From: Poecilobothrus nobilitatus
Lineage: Eukaryota; Arthropoda; Insecta; Diptera; Dolichopodidae
DNA: 64,000 nt
Direction of reading: 5' to 3'
NCBI GenBank assembly: GCA_947095535.1
Contig: OX352773.1
Coordinates: forward strand, 24,387,398-24,451,397
The notes below the pieces were generated by a model that worked only from the letters and a program-made list of their open reading frames with translations, had not been told where the DNA came from and ran no database searches. The translations under genes and the position numbers were made by a program. Each line of letters opens with the position of its first letter. Position 1 is the stretch's first letter. Positions 1-10,600 of the stretch are shown here, piece by piece.

Positions 1-970
1 CTGTCATTATTCCTGCTGTTATTTGATCATTATATGTTGATTCTTTTAACCAATTACAATTTTCACCTTCCAACTCAACATATGGTAAACTAGCAGTTGA
101 TACAAAATGTACAAAATTACCTTGATGACAAACATATTGACCAGCACTAATATCATCAACATTAGTACACATATTCTTATAAATTGAACTATTTTTTAAA
201 ACTTCAATTTCATCAATTGCTCCCAAATCACTCAATTCAATATTACGAAATAAAAGATTACTGTCAATTACAGCTTGAAATATTAAACTTCCAATTGAAT
301 CACTTTCTGATTCAGTTGCTATCAATGATGTTGATCCCAAAACTCCTATAACACCTGGTGCACAATTATAAATTCTTTGGAATTCTTTTGAAAGCATTTT
401 TTGTTCTGAAATACTATTTGCCCATGTTATATAATTTGGAAGTATTTTCTGTATAATTAATTCTTGAACAGAAATAATTGCTTGAACAACAGCTGCTGGA
501 GTTCTATCAAATTTTTCAACAATATGTTCAAGTGGAACTTCTTGTGTTCCTAAATAATAAAGAAATATTAATATATCCAAACGTAAATTTCCATTTAATG
601 AATCATCTTTAACATGACGAAATTTTTTATATTCTTTTAATAAAGAATCAAATGTAGACTTGGATAATCGAACATATTGCAAAAATATTTGATCATCAGC
701 ATTTAATAAAAATTTTAAAAATTCAGTCTCATTAATTTTTGGAAATAAAATTTCTGTTGACTCAGTTAAATCGGACAATGGTGAAGTTGATACAGGAGTT
801 GCAATTAATTCAAAATTTTGATTTTGATTTTGTTCATCTAATTCTTCAAATGATGAATTAGATGAATTATCATTATCATCATATTGTAAAAATACAGCCT
901 ACAAAAAAATTTAATAACATATTTAAATTAAAAAAAAATCAGTATAAAATTGATCACTTACGGCACACAT
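1..970 (-). CDS. PIF/Harbinger transposase-derived (HARBI1-like) protein, 5' part; runs off the left edge
   Basis: Two exons are visible: a 9-base first coding exon (970-962, Met-Cys-Ala) ending at a GTAAGT donor, and an exon from 898 (after a TTTTTTTGTAG acceptor) that stays open for about 299 codons to the window edge. Seen: an Asn/Gln/Glu-rich N-terminus, a helical region with RLDILIFLYYLGTQEVPLEH, then FDRTPAAVVQAI (helix-turn-helix-like), then PGVIGVLGSTSL and AVIDSNLLFRNIELSDLGAI. This order matches the DDE_Tnp_4/HARBI1 family, where the core normally reads PGxIGAIDGTHI followed by VCDxxxxF and GSxHD. Here the Asp of the first motif is Leu and the GSxHD motif has decayed to GAIDE. The Asp of the VCD-like motif remains. 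An intact frame with lost acidic residues suggests a domesticated, non-cleaving protein, as known for Drosophila DPLG genes and vertebrate HARBI1/NAIF1 (family knowledge). The 3' end and any further exons are not in the window. Confidence 0.75.
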
Positions 971-1677
971 GATGGAAATTTTTATTTGATAAAAATTGAA
1001 AAAAGGTAATTTGAAATTGTAATAAATTACATAAATAAGATTGAACTTTTTGCTTTGCTTTGTCTCTTATTTTTCTTTTCTATATATTGTTAATAATTGT
1101 ATATATTGTTTTGTGCTGAAATTTTCTATAGTTAATAAATATGTAAATATTTTTGACAATTCTTTTAATCTTTTGTTTGTTTAATAAGTTCTAAAATCTA
1201 AAATTTCTCCTTCAACATTGTTGCCAGTTGCCATCTTTACATTAAATATTCTGACTTCTATTCTACAAATAAACTTTATATCATCTTTATATAAAGTAAT
1301 TAAAGTTAAACTAAACAAAGAAATAAATTATTATAAAGAAAAAATATGGTCGATAAAAGAATCATATTCAAAATATCATGAAAGAAAATAATAAAAGAAA
1401 AGAAAAATTATATATCAAGAGAATTAATTTATATATTGTTGTTTCGGAATCTCACCACCAGAGAACTTACAGAAACCCCAGCTGATACAATTATACAAAA
1501 CTGTTTTTGACATTTAAAAATATGTATATGACATGTTTTCTTTTTATTAAAACGGCTTTCTCAAATCGCACGTGCATTTAATATTTATTATCTAAAAAGT
1601 AAAAACACGGTTTGTTTTTAATTGTTTTTATTTAATATTAAATCAGTGAAATAAAGATAAATAAATTCTTTACAACA
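971..1677. promoter_or_regulatory. Divergent promoter interval between the HARBI1-like gene and URB1
   Basis: The start codons of two oppositely transcribed genes lie 707 bp apart, so both promoters and 5' UTRs must sit here unless there are distant upstream exons. The stretch holds no convincing ORF. It contains a local GC-richer block at about 1442-1485 and a CACGTG palindrome at 1569-1574, but no clear TATA box can be told apart from the A+T-rich background. That the interval works as a shared bidirectional promoter is inference. Confidence 0.6.
1569..1574. promoter_or_regulatory. Canonical E-box CACGTG upstream of URB1
   Basis: A perfect CACGTG palindrome lies 104 bases before the URB1 start codon, embedded in TCGCACGTGCAT. 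Myc/Max heterodimers bind this site, and it is enriched near start sites of nucleolar and ribosome-biogenesis genes in insects and vertebrates (established knowledge). In DNA this A+T-rich a CG-containing 6-mer is uncommon, though another copy occurs near 34076 in the gene desert, so position is the main argument. Confidence 0.45.
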
Positions 1678-4600
1678 ATGGGAGTCAAAGAAAATAAATT
1701 GAAGAAGAGAAAATTAAAAAATAAGAATAATGAAAAGAAGAAGAAAATAAAATTGGAAAATTCAAATGAAATAAAGGAAATTAGTGTTGATGGCAACGAA
1801 GGAGAAGTAGATTTGGACAAAGAAAAAAAAATTAATGACAATGGAAATGGAATGGAAAATAATGAAGTTAAAGTAAATGAAGATTCAACAGATGATGACT
1901 TAAGTATTGACTCTGAAACTGAAGGTGATAAAATTAGAGGTTACGTAGAAGATGATATAAAATTTCCAAAAGAATTTAAAATGTCTCATTTTCGCGAAAA
2001 ACTTCGAACAAATAATTTTATTCTTGGTAAGTTTTTTTTTCATTTATGAATTAGTACACATATATTGAGCATTTCATAATACTATTCTATACTCCATAAT
2101 AATAAATGTCTACTAAATTTCAATATATGAAAACTGAGTGGCCATATCTATCATAATTTAAAAAAGTAGAAAATATGGTGACCATATTTGCTAACAATTA
2201 ATGAGTTAAGTTATGCGTTATAGCACCATACATTAATAAATTTGTTAAAAAACGTGTTTTTTTAGTTGTTTAGCGCTAATAAACATTTGTTTAAGCGGGT
2301 TTAGAAACATCAGTATCTTCCTATTTACAGCCAGAAGATTCCGCAAAATGACGGATAAAATTATCGCTTTGATAATAATAGAAGAAATTTATAAAAAAAA
2401 AGAAATAGCTAAGTAAACTAAATAAGTAGAAAAAAGGAAATGGTTAAAGAGTACTTATTTAATAATAATATGTCATTAAAAATAAATATTCGAATCGAGA
2501 ACTCTTATCGTTACATTTATCATCATTATCATCAGTTAATTTTCTTATCTGGCACTTATTTCTGCAATTTTTATAAAACCAAATTTTTTCTGAATTTTGT
2601 TAAAATTCCTTCGCATTTCAAATTTCAAGTTCACAGCAGTTATTGCAATTTTTCATGTGGAGTTATTTCCATTCCATTTTTTCATGTGGAGTTATTTTTT
2701 GATGAATTATTTCATGCTACCTGAATTATATTAATTTTAGTTTAAGTATTTAAAATTATTAATACTAAACTACCAAATACCATTTCATAAAAATTAAATA
2801 TCTTATCTTAAAAAAACATTTACAAAATTTAGTCATAAGTAAAGAACAACACTTTAATACTAAAACTTAAATAACACGGAAGACAGAAAATTATAAATTA
2901 AGGTATAACTAAAGCATCTGTATGATCTCTACAGATTTTATAAGAATTCAGATCATAAGAATTTGTATAAATTTTGTTGTTAAAGAACTTGTTTTATTAT
3001 TGGCTTGATAATCGAAGCGAAGGATCTTAATTTTTAAGTTAGAGTTAGAAGTCCTTCTACAACAGAATTTCAATTAATTATCTGAATTATGCTAATATTT
3101 TTCAATTGCAAAACCAATACAGTTTGATAATTTTCTTTCCAATTCATATTTTGATTTTTCTAAATGGCTGATTTAAATACTAATCACTAGAAATTATCAC
3201 AAGCAAGCTGTTTTTCTTTGCTATTTTAATTTCGTTACTGTATCACTACAATTTAAATAGCAAATAATAAAAAAAATTTATAAAAAGAATAGTTCCACTG
3301 TACATTTGTTATCACCTTAAATCTTAAAATATTTTTTTGTCAAAAAATTACTGAAATTCAAAATTGTAGTACATTAAAATTTGATAACATGCTACCAGTC
3401 ATTTTTAAAGGAGATACCATAATTTTGTTGATTATATAATCTAATAATTTAGGAAGCAAACATACACAGTCATATATAAATAACTATATGCTGAGAAACA
3501 ATTTTTTTGTTTTGGAAAGTTTTATGATTTTTCAAATTGATGGTTTTCTTTGAATGTAAAAAAAAAAAATAATAATCAGTCAATTTAGGAATCAAAATTT
3601 TTTATTTATTTATTTACTTAATACACATTTTGTTATACATATTAGGTACTATTATTATAATGGTTATAATATTTTTATACATATTAGATTTATTTTTAAA
3701 CAATTTAAACTTTATTTTATATAATTTTTTAATTTAATTTTTTTTTTTTAATTGATATTATGTTTATTACCAACCTACTAAAATATTCTTATTTTGTATT
3801 GTTTCATCTAACCATTTAACAAGTGGATCATAATATTTAAGCATAGAATGAGCACATAAACCGTTATCATCACCTGCAACAACTTTTAAAACTTGTCTCC
3901 ATGGTTTTGTTGAACCCATTTTCATCATTTCTTTTAATGCAGCTCCAGCTTCAGGTGCTTCATAAAAATTACAATTATGTAATGGTAAAGACGGATCAGT
4001 TTCTGAATATCTACCACTTTTTTCGCATAAACCTCTATACATTTGATAACCAACAATTTCGGTTACAAATTTGCTATTTTAAATAATAATTAATTATATA
4101 TAATACTTAATGAATTATTTTTGTAAAAAAAAAACTTACTTTGTATGGAAATTATTTTCTAAATCTTGATAAAATTTTTCTGAAAAATCAATTGAATCAA
4201 TGGGTCTATTCATTGGTGGAGAAATACCAGCATATTTAGCCATTAATTTCCAATAATGTTCATTTATATTATTGATTTCTACTTCTTTTGATAAAAGATC
4301 ATTAATTACTTTTGAATGTACAAAGAACATTGGTATATTAAACATAGTATGAACACCCTAAAATTAATATTTATTTAAATAATAATTAAAAAAATAAAAA
4401 TAGAAACACTACAAAAAACAAATTCCTACCATTTTAAATAAACGATTTATAAATTGTTTTTCTGTATATTCTGAACTTGGTATTATATCCAATTTATCTA
4501 AATATTTTGGTGTAGAAGCTGATAAAATAACAGCTTCACCAACTGGTGATGCAAATTTATATGATTGAAAATATGCAAATGGTAAATTTTTTTTTTGATA

Positions 4601-7600
4601 TGCATAATGTATTGGTGCCATCCAACCATGAATTTGTAAAAATTTACGAAAATCTGTTTGTGGACAATATTTAATATATGGTGATGGTGTTTCATCAAAA
4701 ATTTCAGCACGACAATTTGATGCAGCAACATTATCTGCAAATGGTTTAAAATTATTTGTCCAAAATTCACTATTTTGAACAAAAAAAAAAAAAAAAAAAT
4801 AATTATTATTAATACCATAGATAAGAAATTAACAAAAATTAATTAATATATACTTACTTAGGTAATTCTTCAAAACCAATTGACTTATAAAAATTATTTG
4901 CAATATCAACAAAATTTTTAGCATTAAAATTTTTCTCTTGTATTTTTTCATCTAAATTAACCAATTGATCTTCAGGATATGGTATATCAATATTATTTTT
5001 ACTTTTCCAATTTTGTGCTAAAACTTGTTCAATTAAATGATATGATATTAAACCATTTGATTGTATTATTGTTGAATCTTTTATTTTTGTTAATGAATAT
5101 CTAATATAAGAATGTAATTTTTTATAAAATGGTAATAATTCATTCATAACTTTTTCCATTTCATTTATAAAATTTTCATCATTATATACTCTATACCATA
5201 ATGCTAATGGTGTTATTTCTGTTAATTTTGCTGCTTCTTCAAACCAATCAATAAAATTTTTTAAATGTAACATTTTTTCTTCTTTATCTGTATCACGCCA
5301 TATAGACCAATAATATTTTAATTCATTATCATCATTTGATTTTGATATAATTTTTATAATATCTGGATAAAATGATAATTGACAATTTTGTGAATTTTTA
5401 TATTCACAAATTTTTTCATTTATTCCAATTTGTTGTAAAAAATTTGTTGATATCATAAATTTATTAAAATAATTTTCTTCTAATATATATAAATATGCTG
5501 CTGTTTTTAAATTTCTCATTCCTAATTTTAATTTTTCATTTGAAAATTGTTCATATGGAAAATTTTTTGTATATTTTGACATTTCAGCTAAATTCATTGC
5601 AACATTTTCCAATAAATCACAACTTAATAAAGCTTCAATAAAATTTTTATCATCATTTTCATATGCTTTTTGTGCCATAATATCATATAAATTAATAAAT
5701 TCTTCACTTGTTTCATTTATATGTTTTTCAGCAGCATTTTCATTGAATCCATTATCATGTGGTGATGAATTCTGAAAAGAAAAATTAATTACTTGAAGCA
5801 GGATCCTATTATCACAAACTAATTATCACTAATCAATCAAATAATCAAAAAACTATTTTTATTAATCAAAAAAAAACAAAACAATCACTTATCTCAAAAC
5901 AAAAATGATTATTTGATTTTTTGATTAGTGATTGGTGCAATATAGCTAGGGTATCATTTTTTAATGTATTCATAAAAGCAGAAAATCTATATCGATTTGT
6001 TTTTTTTTCTTACTTAATTATAAACACGAAAATTATTAACAGACACATCCAAAAAATGGTTTAATTATAGAATTATATATTTATGTTTTAAAAATTTCTC
6101 AATTTTCTGATTTTAATTAATGAATTTTAAAAGATTGTCTCTGCTACAGCGATGCTTTTATGAACTAAACGAAACTGTTTTAGTAATTAAGTGGACATTA
6201 ATTAAAAAGTAAAAATTTTATTTTAAAAATCTTTAAAAAAAAAAAAAGTTTTAAAGTTTTACTAATATTTTGGCATTATTTTATAATTTAATTTACCACA
6301 TTGATTCCAAAAATCAGTAAAAAAACTGATATTAAATTAAAAATTTTTATCATTTCCGATCCGATCATCAAATCCTGTTTTATTTTATTTTAATTTAAAT
6401 GTTTATATTACGAATGTTCCGAATAAACTAATTACTTAATTATATGTTTACAACTTTATTACTTAACTAGATTTAAAATTTTTAACTTTTCCATATTAGA
6501 ATTAAATTTTTTTTTTTTTTTTTTGTGATAAGAATTTGACCTAGAGTTTTTTAGTTGCTTTCATCTCATTTGAAATTCACTTTTGTTTTTTTTTTTCTCC
6601 TATTGGATTTCAAGGAGGAAATTTGCAAAATTGATAAGAAAATATTATTTTTTTGTTTTTTACCATTTTTGTTTTGAAAAATTACTTAAGTTTTTTTTTT
6701 CTATTTAAGAAAGAAACGTATTATTAAAATAAAAAAAAAATTTAATAATAATGAGGTAATTTAATGTGTCATAGAAGGTTTACAAATAAGTCTGAGTTAA
6801 AAATAGAAAGATTTAAGTCATATATATGTATGTATATATGAATAATATAAATTTTTTCAGAAAATAGAAATTTTAATTATAATTTAAGTACGAAAATTAT
6901 AAAATCAATCTAAAAAATGTTTTTGAATAGAATTACTTAAATGAAAAAATTAAAGTATGGCATGACTACCTTTTGATGCTATACAGCTATTGTTATATTG
7001 GGGTTTTATATTTGATTTTATTTGATTCTTAAGAAATCTGCCTGACAAAAATTTATTCCGAGAGTAGTATCCGATCTATGTATTTAGGAGTTTCAATTAA
7101 CCAATTGGTCGCTCTTACTGTATAAATAAGTTTCATAAATTACGTTCGGTCTTCATTGATTTTGTGAATTCTTTGATTATTTTTATAATTTCTTAAAATT
7201 TCAACAATATTATCTTTTAGATCTAATACTCTATTCAATCTTCCAATCTACTTACCTTTTAGATTAAATAGTTTTTTTATTTGACATTATTTGATTTTGG
7301 TCTGAATACTTATTTCTTATAAGTAATAAATTAATTTCAAATCTTATAGCTTTATTTCATTTCCTGTTGCTTCAACCGAAACTTGACAGTTATAAGTCGT
7401 ATACATGTTAATATAAGCTTGATTTTAATGATTTGTAAAATATAAATATAAATAATTAGTACGAACAAAAAATATTACTTAGAATAAATATAAATTAAAT
7501 TATATTTTGGCAAATAATCAAAAAATTTTCGGCTTTAATAACTTATTCTGCAGTTTAAATATTTTTAAAATTGTTTAAAAAAAAAAAATACTTAAATCCG

Positions 7601-10600
7601 TTTTAAATCGATCAAAATTTATTTTATTAAATATTTAAATTCTTTTTAATAATTTTTTAATTTTATTTTTTTTTTTAAATTTAATAAATTCGTATTGCTA
7701 AGATGATATTTTAAGATACCTAAATGTAGGTTATTTTTTCTTTTTTGATGTTGTAATCATATTAGATAAGAGAAATCTGTAGGATTTATAAATAAATAAC
7801 CATTTATCCTAATCATCTCTAACCATACTGAAATAAATATTTAAACATTGAATTTACTTCTCTAAAAATCTTGTTCGAAATTTCCTTTTTTCAAAAGAAA
7901 AAAGGTGGATAACCCTGATTTTATAATTATCTCTAAAGTTCGTCTTAGTTATTTTTCACATATTATACATATGTATTTCAACAACGAAACATTTAAAGTG
8001 GGCGAAATTTTTAATTTTAAAATTAGCGATTGTTTTTCTGGAACTTTTTTTTTTGAAAATTTTTTCTTCCTTGGTATTTCAAATCTCGCTAAACAAATTA
8101 TTGGAAACTACACATTTTGTAAATATGTCTAAATGTCCTCCAAGTTGTTTTTTTTTTTTTATGAAAAAGCAAGGTTTTGTTTTCTTAAAATGGAGATGAA
8201 TTGAAAGTATAATTATATAAAATAAAATACACTAATAATATTATAACTATATGTATATTTTTTTTTCTTTTATAGAATTACGACATTTTTTGCATTTGGC
8301 TAAAAAAAATGGAAAATATATTACAAAATATTTTGATAAAAAAGGTAAACCATTGGAATTGGTTGAAGCATTTGCAAGAATTGATAATACACATCTATTT
8401 CATATGTCATATATTTGTGAAACATTTCAATTAATTTTAATGGATATTTTAGTAAAAAAAAAAGAACATACTATAAATGCTATTAATGCATCCAGATATT
8501 TTTTAAAAAGTCATGGACATGTTATTCAAAAATTATTAAAATCACCATGTTTATCACATAGAAAAATTATTTTGAAATTGTTAACATCAATTGTATGTTT
8601 AGAACCTGAACTAGGAAGACAATTATTAAGTTGTTTTGATTTCTTAGTTAGTTCTGTTACAGCTAATAAGCTTTTATCACATAATATCGAAGAAAAAGAA
8701 AATGATGAAACTGTTCGTAAAGCATTTATACATTTTATTTTATCATATTTGATTGATGGAAATATTATATTAATAAGAAATATACTTGATAAAGTGGAAC
8801 TATTACAAATTTTAATGGGAGGTCTATTAATGGATGATCATGTAACTGTTTGTGTTGTTTTAAATACAGTAAAAAAATATATAATTGAAAATCCTGATGT
8901 TTTAAAAACAAAAAAGATACATTTATTTGATTTTTACTGTGTTAAACATTTGATTCGACTTTATGATTGGTTAGGACCAAAAGCAATTGGAAAAAGTAAT
9001 ATTTTTTTTTTTAATATTAATTTTTTTTAATAATTTCTTTTTACTTTTTATTTTAGAGGATATATATTCAATTAATAAAACTGAACAAGAAATTGAATAT
9101 ACAAATATTGTACGAGAAAATGTTCATGAATTTTTAATACTTTTATTATCAACTCGTAAATTTGGTTTAGCATTTGATTCTATGACAAATTTTAAACAAA
9201 AACATAATTTATTGCAAAAGAAACTTATGCTTTCTATGAAAATGCCATGGTCAGATGAATTAAAAACAAATTTATTGTTAACTGTTTTAAAAGAATGCCC
9301 AGATATATCAAGAAGTATTGTAAAGCATTATGGAGTATTAGTAAATCCGGACAAAACTGGAAAAGCTCATTATGGAATAATAGCAAAATTTTTAACTAAA
9401 ATCATTTCAAATTTAAATCCTTCAATACTTGATAAAGTTTTAGATAAAATAACTTTAAATGAATATACATTATGGATAAAGGATATATGTTTAAGTGCTG
9501 AAATTTTAGTTCATTTAAAATCTGAAAGAATTTTATTATCAGATAATTTTGAAACCCGGTATTATTCAGCAAAACTTTTATTAGTTATGTTTCAACAATT
9601 TTGCAATTATATGTTTGCAATTTTAAATCGTGAAAAATATAAAGGAAGTGATTTGAGACGTTTTAAATTAGATCTTATGAATTATATATTTGTTAATTTT
9701 CCAACAATGGAATTGGTTTTAATGTCAACATATAAAACAATATCAGAAACTGAAGAATCTGAACTTACAAATAAATATAGATTACGACATTTAGATGTAA
9801 TATTAGATATAGTTTTATTAGTTGCAACACATCATCGAAGTTATTTTAATAAAACTGGTTTAATTGTCGATTATATTAAGGTATTTGAACCAATTTTTGC
9901 ATCCGAAGAATTGGGTACTAAAAATATAAAAATGGAAATCAAAGTTATTAAAGCAATATTATTATTAACACCTTTAAAATTGACTGCAAAAGAAAAACTT
10001 TTTGAAAAAGTTCTAAATGTTTTTACAAATGTTTTTATAAATGGTAAAAAAGATATGCAAAAAGAAGCAGGAGATTTATTACGTGGTGTTTTTTTGAATA
10101 CACATTTTTTTACAGAAAATCAAATATTAGAAATTGATATTTGGTTACAATCATTGAAATTTTTTGATTTTTCTATTGTTGAAGTTATTACATTTTTATT
10201 ATATGCTTGTTTTCAAGTCCCATACGTTGAAGTTCAAAACGAAATAATTGAATTTTTCAAAAAGTCTGATACACAAAATCAAATTTATGCCAATACAGAA
10301 AATTTAAAAATTCTTTTTAAAAAAATTGAATCTGATGAAACTGTAGAAGGTTATCTAGAATCACTTTCATTAAGTAAACTCTTACCATATTTATGTTTAA
10401 AAGTAGATTTTAAAACAGAGGAGAATGCTCAGTTTGCTGAATTTGTTACTTTAACGTCCATACTTTTATTTCATTATTTTCCAAATCCCTCTGAGGTTTA
10501 TGAAATTTATTCGTATCATCTTCAAAAATATAAAAAATATATGAAATTAATATTAAAGAAAAACAAAATAGAAACTTTTCCAGAAATGAGTATAATTCCA

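Larger units (their letters stand above)
2027..8275 (+). other. URB1 intron 1 (host of the nested antisense ACE-like gene)
   Basis: The intron is bounded by a GTAAGT donor after codon 116 (phase 1) and a TTTTCTTTTATAG acceptor. The protein reads smoothly across the junction (NNFIL-E-LRHFLHL). It is about 100 times longer than URB1 intron 2 because it contains the ACE-like gene (3767-6353). The flanks, 2027-3766 and 6354-8275, are A+T-rich. They hold no ORF I trust. The 94-codon frame at 2440-2724 and the 75-codon frame at 7905-8132 look like chance. Confidence 0.9.

Noticed and set aside
1638..1841. 67-codon minus-strand ORF over URB1 exon 1
   Set aside because: It is the antisense shadow of the Lys/Glu-rich URB1 N-terminus and gives a Phe/Leu/Ser-rich peptide.
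2440..2724. 94-codon plus-strand ORF in URB1 intron 1
   Set aside because: It has no domain, contains a 29-bp duplication, lacks splice support and has the Phe/Tyr/Ile composition of chance ORFs.
4498..4818. 106-codon minus-strand ORF overlapping ACE-like exon 3
   Set aside because: It is the wrong frame. It crosses the splice acceptor and a poly(A) run, whereas the ACE frame aligns cleanly with the family.
7905..8132. 75-codon plus-strand ORF before URB1 exon 2
   Set aside because: It ends before the acceptor, is not needed for the URB1 frame and shows no family similarity.
8996..9056. Reading through URB1 intron 2 from the Met at 8987
   Set aside because: The 61-base poly(T)-rich insert has GT-AG ends. 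Splicing it restores family-like sequence, while read-through adds a hydrophobic run unlike URB1.
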